Shown in pieces: positions 10,280 to 17,560 of a stretch of DNA of 64,000 nt; the stretch's first letter is position 1; each line of letters starts with the position of its first letter. A program made the translations under genes and the position numbers. The DNA is taken from NCBI RefSeq assembly GCF_017498505.1, contig NZ_CP071798.1, positions 868,001-932,000 on the forward strand, written 5' to 3'. The stretch comes from Sporosarcina sp. Te-1. GTDB taxonomy: Bacteria; Bacillota; Bacilli; Bacillales_A; Planococcaceae. The notes beneath the pieces were generated by a model. It was given only the letters and a program-made list of their open reading frames with translations. It did no database searches and was not told the DNA's origin.

Positions 10280-10464
10280 AACACTGCCTCCATTGCCAAA
10301 TCCCTTTATTCCCGCTTAGTTTCCCTGGAGAAGAACTGAAATTCTTTGGCATCTATTTTACTTTTGCTATCATTTTTTTTGGCCGAGATGTTTGAGGTAT
10401 TGAAAGAACGGATATTACAAATACTACAGAGGCAATCATAATTATTGAAAAGGAGATGGATTAC

Positions 10465-10719
10465 ATGAGCTTTATTTGGTTTTTAATTATTGGAGGCGTA
10501 ATCGGTTGGCTTGCCGGCCTTATCCTAGGAAAAGATATTCCAGGAGGCATTATCGGTAACATTATTGCTGGTATCATCGGTGCATGGGTCGGCGGTATGC
10601 TGTTAGGCGATTGGGGTCCAAGAGTTTCTGACTTCTACATCTTGCCGGCCTTGCTAGGTGCGATCATCTTGGTGTTTATTGTGAGCCTCATTATGAAATC
10701 CATGCGTAGAGCATCTTAA
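10465..10719 (+). CDS. GlsB/YeaQ/YmgE family membrane protein
   Basis: 84 residues, MSFIWFLIIGGVIGWLAGLILG. AAGGAG is spaced correctly for this ATG; the ATG three codons earlier is too close to it. Three glycine-rich helices, typical of the transglycosylase-associated/GlsB stress proteins. The family is often induced by envelope or alkaline stress; role here inferred. Followed by its own terminator. Confidence 0.88.
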   Translation: MSFIWFLIIGGVIGWLAGLILGKDIPGGIIGNIIAGIIGAWVGGMLLGDWGPRVSDFYILPALLGAIILVFIVSLIMKSMRRAS

Positions 10720-10737
10720 TTGCTATACGAATGACTT

Positions 10738-10768
10738 AACCCGTTATCCATAGTGGATAACGGGTTTT
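10738..10768 (+). terminator. Terminator of the GlsB-like gene
   Basis: AACCCGTTATCC and GGATAACGGGTT form a perfect stem with loop ATAGT, then TTG-TTT. Confidence 0.85.
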
Positions 10769-10775
10769 GTTTGCA

Positions 10776-10808
10776 GAAAAAAGGAGCTCGCCTGAAAGGC
10801 TCGCTCCT
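10776..10808 (-). terminator. Terminator of the lytic transglycosylase gene
   Basis: On the minus strand AGGAGCGAGCC TTTCA GGCGAGCTCCT, with a few mismatched pairs, is followed by six T. Confidence 0.65.
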
Positions 10809-10819
10809 ACTTTAATGGA

Positions 10820-11503
10820 CTACTCATCCGGGCCATCTACCCTGGCGAGACGTTGTGATTCGAATTCATTGAAAAACCAAAGAACATCTTCCACATATTT
10901 ATCACTGTGGTTATAATGGAAAATTGCTTTTTCAATATCTCCGTCTGCCGCTCCGCTTCTCGCTAAATAATTCGCCGCACTGAAAATGGCATCTTCAATG
11001 TCAAACGGGTCGGCAATCCCGTCCCCATTTGCATCAACCCCATACCCGCCATACTTCTTAATCACGGCCGGATTGGTTTTGTCTTCTTCCGGAATATTCC
11101 CCTTGCCGAGTCCATCACAGCCTGGATATCCCCAACCGACAAACGTGCAGGGCATGAACTGCATATGACCTTCGGCTCCAGCCGGGGACACAAGTGAGTC
11201 CATTGTGGAAAATCGCGTTTCCACCCGGTGATGGGCGGCAAGCAGCGTCCACGGAATGCCATATTCTTCTGCCGCAGCTTTGTAAACTGGTATATATTCT
11301 TCAGGAATGACCGTCGCCGTGTGCCGGTCTGAGAAATCCTTCAACCCACTTGCAGACTTCCGAATTAGTTCCGGATTTTGAATACCTGTCCAAATAATCG
11401 CGGTGAGAGTGAATACAGTGACAGCCACTGGGACGAGAAGGACGATTAGAATCGCCTTCGTCTTCATGGATAACCCTTTATTCGGCTTTCGCTTGTTCTT
11501 CAC
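10820..11503 (-). CDS. Secreted lytic transglycosylase
   Basis: 227 residues. A positive N-terminus and one hydrophobic segment (about 15-36) anchor or export it. The lysozyme-fold domain (about 66-215) has the catalytic glutamate in HHRVETRFS and the GAEGHMQFMPCTF motif of SLT enzymes that cut peptidoglycan. DANGDGIADPFD at about residue 155 is an EF-hand-like calcium loop, as in several bacterial SLT proteins. It ends 17 bases before the sco gene in the same direction, but that gene lies upstream, so the two may be co-transcribed. Confidence 0.88.
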   Translation of the reverse strand: MKNKRKPNKGLSMKTKAILIVLLVPVAVTVFTLTAIIWTGIQNPELIRKSASGLKDFSDRHTATVIPEEYIPVYKAAAEEYGIPWTLLAAHHRVETRFSTMDSLVSPAGAEGHMQFMPCTFVGWGYPGCDGLGKGNIPEEDKTNPAVIKKYGGYGVDANGDGIADPFDIEDAIFSAANYLARSGAADGDIEKAIFHYNHSDKYVEDVLWFFNEFESQRLARVDGPDE

Positions 11504-11520
11504 TCTCTCACCCTTTCCGC

Positions 11521-12114
11521 TTATTCAGCCCCCTGTTTAATGAGCGCTTTCATATCTTTTACAATTTGGTCATATGGGACATCGTTCGCACCGGAGTATG
11601 TTTTGACGACTTTCCCGTCCTGATTGACTAGTCCGAAGCGGGAACCGTGAATGACTTGATTTGAATTTGGATCGTCAAATACCGGCATTTTAAAGGAATC
11701 GACAGACAGCTTATTAATCTCACTCATTTTGTATCCTGTCAGCATGATCCATTTGGATTCGTCCGGGACTCCAAACTGCTCCAAATATTGCTTTAATTTT
11801 TCAGGCGTGTCGTGATCCGGATCAACGCTGAACGAGACGATTTTATAATCTTCCACGCCTTCTTTATCTAACTTGCCCTGCAAATCAGCCATGTTCATCA
11901 TCATAGGAGGGCATATAGAGGTACAATTTGTGAAAATGAACTGGGCGAGCCAGACCTCGCCATTTAAGTCATCCAATGAGACTGTGTCTCCATCTTGATT
12001 CGTGTATTCGAATGGTTGTATCGAATATTCGTGGTCCGGCTTGAAACCGCTTGAGCATGCCGCAACAAAAAGCAAGCCGGTCAACATTGCAGAAAATAAT
12101 ACTTTTTTACGCAT
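11521..12114 (-). CDS. SCO1/SenC copper chaperone lipoprotein
   Basis: 197 residues. Signal peptide with lipobox FVAACSSG gives a lipoprotein on the outer face of the membrane. The thioredoxin-fold carries the copper-binding CTSIC pair and the distant histidine in VIHGSRFGLV. BsSco (YpmQ) proteins mature the CuA site of cytochrome c oxidase. This fits the cytochrome c maturation genes 2 kb away. Confidence 0.93.
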   Translation of the reverse strand: MRKKVLFSAMLTGLLFVAACSSGFKPDHEYSIQPFEYTNQDGDTVSLDDLNGEVWLAQFIFTNCTSICPPMMMNMADLQGKLDKEGVEDYKIVSFSVDPDHDTPEKLKQYLEQFGVPDESKWIMLTGYKMSEINKLSVDSFKMPVFDDPNSNQVIHGSRFGLVNQDGKVVKTYSGANDVPYDQIVKDMKALIKQGAE

Positions 12115-12222
12115 ATCCAGACTCCTTCACATTCTTTATAACTTTATCATAGATGATGATAAATATTCAAACAAGGTTAGTGAAAGTGGTTGTATGGCAG
12201 AAAAATGACGTTTTTGTGAAGT

Positions 12223-12351
12223 TTACTTCATCTTTAATGTGATGAGCACATCGTGGATCGCTTCCAATTTCAACTCGAGACGATGCAACAGGTAAAATGA
12301 TACAAATACCGGGAATCCGATCTCTTGTATGAAAGTCAACCAGGTTTCCAT
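12223..12351 (-). CDS. YvrJ family small protein
   Basis: 42 residues, METWLTFIQEIGFPVFV, with one hydrophobic helix followed by LLHRLELKLEAIHDVL, the YvrJ family pattern. AGGAGG sits nine bases before the ATG. A 63-residue frame over the same bases (12167-12358) is a shadow. It follows the DUF1659 and DUF2922 genes on the same strand, the common grouping of these three families. Function unknown. Confidence 0.82.
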   Translation of the reverse strand: METWLTFIQEIGFPVFVSFYLLHRLELKLEAIHDVLITLKMK

Positions 12352-12378
12352 TCCTCATGCCCTCCTTTTTAATAATTG

Positions 12379-12407
12379 AAAACCCACCAGCATAAAACTG
12401 GCGGGCT
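12379..12407 (-). terminator. Intra-operon hairpin before yvrJ-like gene
   Basis: Minus strand CCCGCCAG, loop TTTTATG, CTGGTGGG, then TTTTC. It lies between the DUF2922 and YvrJ genes, so it probably ends part of the transcripts and lowers YvrJ output. Confidence 0.65.
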
Positions 12408-12418
12408 GACTGCTTGCG

Positions 12419-12637
12419 TTATCCGGCAATGAATTCAGTGACGGTTCTTTCGACGATGCGCACACTTTTCGGTGCGGACAGCGGGGATCCATCGACTTCA
12501 AATGCGCCGGATGCAATAATTTGCTGCATCGCAGCCTGGATTTGCTCGGAAGTAATATCACTTCTCGGTTCATCCACCGTCAACATCGTCGTTTTCCCTG
12601 CCGCGTTTTCAAACGTCAGTTGCAATGTCTTACTCAT
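12419..12637 (-). CDS. DUF2922 family protein
   Basis: 72 residues, MSKTLQLTFENAAGKT, matching the DUF2922 pattern of a short beta-rich protein with VDEPRSDITSEQIQAAMQQI and a C-terminal VRIVERTVTEF. Cytoplasmic by sequence. Second gene of the DUF1659-DUF2922-YvrJ set, 22 bases after the first. No function known to me. Confidence 0.85.
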   Translation of the reverse strand: MSKTLQLTFENAAGKTTMLTVDEPRSDITSEQIQAAMQQIIASGAFEVDGSPLSAPKSVRIVERTVTEFIAG

Positions 12638-12659
12638 TTTCTATCCTCTCCTTTTCGTT

Positions 12660-12878
12660 TTACTTGACGACTTCCGTTGTTTCGACTTTCTCCATTCCTA
12701 CCACCGTGCGTTCGGAGAATTGTGCCAGTTGGGAAAGCGCCTCATACAGATTGGTCGCATCAATTCCTTGTGCAATATTGCGGTAGGACTTGGCCTTCCG
12801 GATCAACTTGCCGTCTTCCGTTACACCTCCATCAAAAAATACTTTTCCGATGGCTCCTCTGAATTCCATTGTTGCCAT
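12660..12878 (-). CDS. DUF1659 family protein
   Basis: 72 residues from MATMEFRGAIGKVFF; GGAGG is eight bases before this ATG, while the GTG three codons earlier overlaps it. Contains KAKSYRNIAQGIDATNLYEALSQLAQFSERTV, characteristic of DUF1659. First gene of the three-gene set. Confidence 0.85.
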   Translation of the reverse strand: MATMEFRGAIGKVFFDGGVTEDGKLIRKAKSYRNIAQGIDATNLYEALSQLAQFSERTVVGMEKVETTEVVK

Positions 12879-12995
12879 GTGCTCCACCTCCTTTCATCTG
12901 TTATATAGGAGGAAGCAGATGAAAAAGATACATTGTTAGTGAAATTTTTTGCATTTCCTTTTATAATGAGGAAAGTGAGGGAGAGGTGAAGACAA

Positions 12996-13421
12996 TTGCA
13001 GGATTGGTTTATGTGGTTCATCGTATTCTGGTGTATCGTCCTGGTCGGATCATTTGGCATCGGTGGTTTCTTCATGTTCCGTAAATTTTTGAAGGTATTT
13101 CCGAAAGCGGATGGCAAATCGACGCTTGATTGGGAAGAGCATTATGTAAATGAATCCCTTCATCTTTGGAATGAGGATGCTAAAAAGCTCCTGAATGAGC
13201 TTGTCAGTCCCGTTCCAGAACTGTTCCGTGATGTAGCCAAACAGAAGATCGCTTCCAAAATAGGCCAAATCGCTTTGGAAGACCGGGCACGAACCATTGA
13301 TTTTGACCATATTATCCGGGGATACATCGTTGCGACGCCAAAGCGAGATCATAAATTCTTAATTAAAAAATTGACATCCATGAATGTAGATATGAAACCG
13401 TATGAGCACTTATTCGAATAA
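12996..13421 (+). CDS. yneK: DUF2621 family membrane protein (YneK-like)
   Basis: 141 residues from a TTG behind AGAGGTG. One N-terminal helix (about 4-30) and a soluble domain with LDWEEHYVNESLHLWNEDAKKLL and IDFDHIIRGYIVATPKRDH, as in B. subtilis YneK. In B. subtilis yneK also neighbours ccdC, here convergent with it. Function unknown. Confidence 0.8.
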   Translation: MQDWFMWFIVFWCIVLVGSFGIGGFFMFRKFLKVFPKADGKSTLDWEEHYVNESLHLWNEDAKKLLNELVSPVPELFRDVAKQKIASKIGQIALEDRARTIDFDHIIRGYIVATPKRDHKFLIKKLTSMNVDMKPYEHLFE

Positions 13422-13427
13422 GCTGAA

Positions 13428-13477
13428 AGAGGCTGTCCAGAAGGTCAAGCACTGACCTGCCGGCAAGCCTCTTTTTT
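13428..13477 (+). terminator. Terminator of yneK-like gene
   Basis: Arms AGAGGCT and AGCCTCT enclose a second stem GGTCA/TGACC, followed by six T. Confidence 0.75.
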
Positions 13478-13534
13478 ATTGCCGAAAGCAACTGGACTGG
13501 TTTCTTAAAGCGTAAAAGCCTGCATTTTGGAGAC

Positions 13535-13572
13535 AAAAAAATCGCTCCTTTTAAGAAAGGAACGATTTTATT
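13535..13572 (-). terminator. Terminator of the ccd operon
   Basis: Minus strand AAATCGTTCCTTT, loop CTTA, AAAGGAGCGATTT, then T run. It lies just after ccdC. Confidence 0.82.
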
Positions 13573-13588
13573 TTCCGGTGCAGTCGGC

Positions 13589-14110
13589 TCATACACCCGC
13601 TGTTCGATTACGAATTTTCATATATTTAATCAGCATCCCAATGCGCCAAGGAAGAATCATCGCAAACGCCAACAGAAAGAACATGCCACCCAGTTCTCCC
13701 ACATCAATGGAGCTGCTCAATATAAGTTTTGCTACCAAACGAATGACGAGGAGACTCAAAAGGATGACAATAAACGCTTTTGACTTCTTTACATATAACA
13801 ATCCGTCCCTCTTCTCAAAATTCGTCGTTTTGATCAGAATTAGTGAAAATAACAAGCCAACCGCCACGGCTTCCATCACTTGCGGAAGCGGCACGCGAAA
13901 TTCCTCAAATAGGAACATCAAGGCGCCGGTCGACATGAAGAGTGGAGGAAGTATAATACGTTTCGCGGAAATTGGTCGTTTTGCGGCTTTTGTCCGGACG
14001 ATAAAAGCCATCGTTCCCATAAAGAGAAAGATGACCGTCGAACCGACAATCAAATAAACCGACGGAATAGTTGTAAAAACATAATCAATCCACTCTTGAA
14101 GCTTAAGCAT
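13589..14110 (-). CDS. ccdC: Cytochrome c biogenesis protein CcdC
   Basis: 173 residues from MLKLQEWIDYVF with GGGGGAAGG upstream. Five or so hydrophobic helices and the CcdC (YneJ) pattern RTKAAKRPISAKRIILPPLFMSTG. Genetically tied to CcdA in B. subtilis but its exact role is not settled. Its start overlaps the end of the thioredoxin-like gene by a few bases, so the three genes form an operon. Confidence 0.88.
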   Translation of the reverse strand: MLKLQEWIDYVFTTIPSVYLIVGSTVIFLFMGTMAFIVRTKAAKRPISAKRIILPPLFMSTGALMFLFEEFRVPLPQVMEAVAVGLLFSLILIKTTNFEKRDGLLYVKKSKAFIVILLSLLVIRLVAKLILSSSIDVGELGGMFFLLAFAMILPWRIGMLIKYMKIRNRTAGV

Positions 14111-14432
14111 CTTCCTTCCCCCGTTCCACAAGCTCCTGCATGCGGCGTGTCAGCTGGTCTATCTGAACGAAACGGGCAAAACGGGCCATTTCGTTTCCAT
14201 GATGATAAAGCAATACAACAGGAGCGGTAAATAACGATAATTGCCCCGCCATCTCCGGTACACGTGCCGCATTCACTTGATAAAATGGGAACGGGAAGCG
14301 TTCGGCGAGCGCTCCCACTTGCGGATAGAGCCCCTCACATACGGAACAATCGTCCGTTTTGACAAAGAGGAGGAGTTGCGGCTCTTTTTGTAGTACTTCG
14401 TTCCATTTTTCATATGATCCGATTTCGTTCAT
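14103..14432 (-). CDS. Thioredoxin-like protein
   Basis: 109 residues from MNEIGSYEKWNEVL, with GGGAGG nine bases before. Thioredoxin fold with redox pair CSVC and the cis-proline segment LFTAPVVLLYH. No signal peptide. It lies between ccdA and ccdC, where B. subtilis has a regulator-like gene, and could pass electrons to CcdA from the cytoplasm. That role is inferred. Confidence 0.85.
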   Translation of the reverse strand: MNEIGSYEKWNEVLQKEPQLLLFVKTDDCSVCEGLYPQVGALAERFPFPFYQVNAARVPEMAGQLSLFTAPVVLLYHHGNEMARFARFVQIDQLTRRMQELVERGKEDA

Positions 14433-14452
14433 CGGTCGTTCCTCCCATCCAA

Positions 14453-15163
14453 TCAAAAACCTTGGAAATCACCAAAAATTGGGCTCAGCAAGCTGGTGAG
14501 ATACGTGATTCCATCGAAAAACAACAAAAATCCGAAAGCAATCATAACATAACCGCCGATTTTCATCATCAAATTACTATGCCGTTTGATCCATCCCAGA
14601 CGGGTGATGAAAAATGATAAAATGAAGAACGGGATAGCGAATCCTAACACATACATCATCATATATAACATGCTGGAACCTGGGTTTGCAGCAGCCAGTC
14701 CGATGATCGCTCCGATAATCGGTCCCATGCACGGCTGCCAGCCCGCTGAAAACGCCAGCCCGATCAGAGCAGTACCCAAGTAACCGGCTGGTCGGTTTTT
14801 AAATTGCAGACGTCGTTCTTTCATTAAAAAATCTGGCTTGAACAACCCGATGACCATCAACCCAAACAGGACGATGAAGATGGCGCCGGCTTGCCGTAGT
14901 ATATCCTTGTACTGTACAAAAAAATTGCCGACGAGCGATGTGCTAAAACCGAGAAAGACAAAGACGACCGAAAATCCAAGCAGAAAAAAGATCGTATGGA
15001 GCATCCCATTCCGGCTCATCCGTTTGGAATCGCCCTTCAATTCATCGATTGACATGCCGGTAATATACGATATAAATGCCGGATACAATGGCAGTACACA
15101 CGGTGAAATGAAACTTAAAAATCCGGCGCCGAACGCCAGAAACACATTCAAATCAGTATTCAT
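14453..15163 (-). CDS. ccdA: Cytochrome c biogenesis membrane protein CcdA
   Basis: 236 residues from MNTDLNVFLAFGAG; GGGGAG precedes this ATG, fifteen codons into the longest frame. Six helices with the two conserved cysteines in SPCVLPLYP and GWQPCMGP, which carry electrons across the membrane to keep outside thiols reduced. Needed for cytochrome c haem attachment and, in spore formers, for spore cortex. First gene of the operon. Confidence 0.94.
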   Translation of the reverse strand: MNTDLNVFLAFGAGFLSFISPCVLPLYPAFISYITGMSIDELKGDSKRMSRNGMLHTIFFLLGFSVVFVFLGFSTSLVGNFFVQYKDILRQAGAIFIVLFGLMVIGLFKPDFLMKERRLQFKNRPAGYLGTALIGLAFSAGWQPCMGPIIGAIIGLAAANPGSSMLYMMMYVLGFAIPFFILSFFITRLGWIKRHSNLMMKIGGYVMIAFGFLLFFDGITYLTSLLSPIFGDFQGF

Positions 15164-15338
15164 CCTTCTCTCCCCTTCACTATTCTCTCCCCATCGTACC
15201 AAATCCATAGCGGAAATACGTTGATTTTACCTGTGAACAGTTTATGACATTCGGATGGAACGTTTGCATGGAGCGGCAAGTGCTCCATGGGTGTGCTAAA
15301 TTCTTTTTCATTTCTGTAAGACGTGCTGTATGGGGGGT

Positions 15339-15656
15339 GCCAAATAGACTAGCAATCGCGTCAAATCACTACTGCTACATGCCAAATGACTGAATGGCCG
15401 TGCCAAATTGCTGTGTATGGTTGCCAAATATCTTGTTAGTTTTGTCATTTGATTTGGGTCGTTATCGATAATCAGAATCGATTCCAAATCTTTATTGGGA
15501 TTCGCCAAATAACATGGCAAGTGCGCCAAATTGTTATCGCTTTATGCCAAATAGCTGGTTCGTTATGCCAAAACACTACTGTTGTACGCCAAATAATGTC
15601 ACCACGTGCCAAATCATTATTGTCGCATGCCAAATAACTGACACCGTTCGCCAAAT
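15339..15656. repeat. Array of GCCAAAT heptamers at 21-bp period
   Basis: Eleven exact GCCAAAT copies start at 15339, 15381, 15402, 15423, 15504, 15525, 15546, 15588, 15608, 15629 and 15650. Variants occur at 15360, 15444, 15483 and 15567. The period is 21 bases except one 20-base step (15588-15608) and one 39-base gap (15444-15483). The 14-base spacers differ from each other, so this is not a recent tandem duplication. On the minus strand the unit reads ATTTGGC and yields heptad-like peptides (LA/IW repeats) in short open frames that lack a ribosome site. Confidence 0.9.
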
Positions 15657-15700
15657 CCAATTCTACAACCAGCCATGCTCTGCTTCTATCTTCCACAATA

Positions 15701-15742
15701 AAAAAAACGGCAAGCAAACCCTCTATCGAGTTTGCTTGCCGT
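15701..15742 (-). terminator. Terminator of the heterodimeric ABC exporter operon
   Basis: Minus strand ACGGCAAGCAAAC, ten-base loop, GTTTGCTTGCCGT, then a run of T. Perfect 13-bp stem. Confidence 0.92.
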
Positions 15743-15769
15743 CTGAAGTTTGCCTATAAGACTCTCCTC

Positions 15770-17560
15770 TTACATCGCATCATCCAGCAATCCATTTTGC
15801 AATTGGTACATCATGTAATACAGCCCTTTTTGCGCGAGGAGCTGCTGGTGATTGCCCCGCTCGACGATTTCCCCTTGGTGCAGCACTAAAATCAGTTCGG
15901 CATCCTGGATGGTGCTCAATCTGTGGGCAATCGCAATAGTCGTCCGGCCTTTTCGCATTTTTTCCAAGCTCGCTTGGATAGCGACTTCCGTCTCCGTGTC
16001 GATATTGGCTGTCGCTTCGTCCAAGACAAGTATTTTCGGATTGGTCGCGATTGTGCGGGCAAAGGCAACAAGCTGACGTTGACCACTGGAGAACGTGGAG
16101 CCCCGCTCGGTCACTTTCTGTGAGTACTTATCCGGCAGCTTTTCGATAAACTCATTGGCACGGACAAACTCCGCTGCGGCCCGAACCTCTTCTGCCGACA
16201 TTTCCTTGTTGTGCAAACGGATATTGCTTTCGATATCGCCATAGAACAGGAATGGATCCTGCAAAACGAGACCGACCTTCTGGCGGAGTTCCTCTTTCGG
16301 GTAATCCTTCAGCGATTTTCCGTCCACTAGGATTTCGCCTTGATTGTACTCATAGAACCGCATGAGCAAGTTGATGATAGAGCTCTTGCCGCTTCCAGTA
16401 TGGCCGACCAGGGCGACCGTTTCGCCTGCGTTTGCCGTGAATGAAATATTTTTCAATACGTCATTTTTCCCATCGTAGGAAAACGTGACATCCCGGAATT
16501 CGATTGTCCCTTCCTGAATCGGTTCGATCGCTTGATCCGTCTGGCCCGGTTCCATATCGGGATCATCCATCAGCTTGAACACCCGGGACGCCGAGACAAG
16601 CGCCTGCTGGAATATCGAGAGACGCTGCATCACTTGCTGTACCGGTTGGAACAAACGGCCGATTAATGTAGTGAAGGCATAAATAATCCCCACGTCAACG
16701 GCACTTTCCAGCGACATGAAACCGAAATAGCCAAGGACGAAGACGATCGCAATCGCGTATAGCAAATCGATAAACGGTCCAAGCAAGACGCTGTCAAACT
16801 TGATATTCCGCATGCCCGCACGGTAATGCCCTTCGTTGATATCATCGAATTCTTTTGCTAACCGTTCCTCTTGCCTGAATGCCTGGATCATGCCCATGCC
16901 TGATAACGATTCCGCTATTTTGGCATTCAATTGGCTTAGCCGTTCACGGATATCTTGGTAAAAATCCGCACTGTATCGGCGATAGACAATGACGATGATC
17001 ATAAATAAAGGTAGCAAGCCCATTGACATGAAAGCGAGTTTTACGTCAAGGGAGAATAGGGCAAAATAGACGCCGAAGATGACAAAGATCGCTTGGAGGA
17101 ACGTGACAATCACGCTGACAAACATCTCTTTAATCGATTCCGTGTCGTTTGTCACCCGCGACACGATACTGCCTGCAGGTGTTTTGTCAAAGTAGCGCAT
17201 GCCGAGCCCTTGCACCTTTGTGAATACGTCAATCCGCATCTGTTGGATGACCTTCAAGGCAATGGACTGGAACCGCAGCAATTGGAAATACGATACGATG
17301 ACAATGAATAGTTGGAGTCCAATATAGACAATTGCCAGCGTCATAATTTCCTTCTTTGGAAAATGGAGCGGCGTCAAATAATTATCGATAAATGATTGGA
17401 TAATCAATGGCCCCACAATACTTCCTGTTATCGTCAAGATAAGCAGAATCATTGCAACCGTAATGCTTGCCTTATGGGGAATGGCGTATTTCATCAATCG
17501 CTTGAATACGATCCATTGATCCTTCGCTGTTAATTTTGGCTGTTTTTCAATGGACATCAT
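15770..17560 (-). CDS. ABC exporter subunit with canonical Walker B
   Basis: 596 residues. Type-1 exporter membrane domain (about 20-330) and ATPase. Walker A GHTGSGKS, Walker B KILVLDEATANID with catalytic glutamate, switch AHRLSTI, but the signature is FSSGQRQL instead of LSGGQ. It overlaps the upstream gene by the ATGA of stop and start. Together they form one exporter of the YfiB/YfiC, YknU/YknV or YheI/YheH kind; which one is not decided here. Confidence 0.92.
   Translation of the reverse strand: MMSIEKQPKLTAKDQWIVFKRLMKYAIPHKASITVAMILLILTITGSIVGPLIIQSFIDNYLTPLHFPKKEIMTLAIVYIGLQLFIVIVSYFQLLRFQSIALKVIQQMRIDVFTKVQGLGMRYFDKTPAGSIVSRVTNDTESIKEMFVSVIVTFLQAIFVIFGVYFALFSLDVKLAFMSMGLLPLFMIIVIVYRRYSADFYQDIRERLSQLNAKIAESLSGMGMIQAFRQEERLAKEFDDINEGHYRAGMRNIKFDSVLLGPFIDLLYAIAIVFVLGYFGFMSLESAVDVGIIYAFTTLIGRLFQPVQQVMQRLSIFQQALVSASRVFKLMDDPDMEPGQTDQAIEPIQEGTIEFRDVTFSYDGKNDVLKNISFTANAGETVALVGHTGSGKSSIINLLMRFYEYNQGEILVDGKSLKDYPKEELRQKVGLVLQDPFLFYGDIESNIRLHNKEMSAEEVRAAAEFVRANEFIEKLPDKYSQKVTERGSTFSSGQRQLVAFARTIATNPKILVLDEATANIDTETEVAIQASLEKMRKGRTTIAIAHRLSTIQDAELILVLHQGEIVERGNHQQLLAQKGLYYMMYQLQNGLLDDAM

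Noticed and set aside
12167..12358. 63-residue ORF over the YvrJ gene
   Set aside because: Other frame; the YvrJ frame has AGGAGG and a family match.
15339..15656. CRISPR array
   Set aside because: Conserved unit is 7 bp and spacers 14 bp; no cas genes. Far from CRISPR dimensions.
15472..15717. 81-residue repeat protein on the minus strand
   Set aside because: No ribosome site and the 20-bp step shifts the frame; kept as a DNA repeat.
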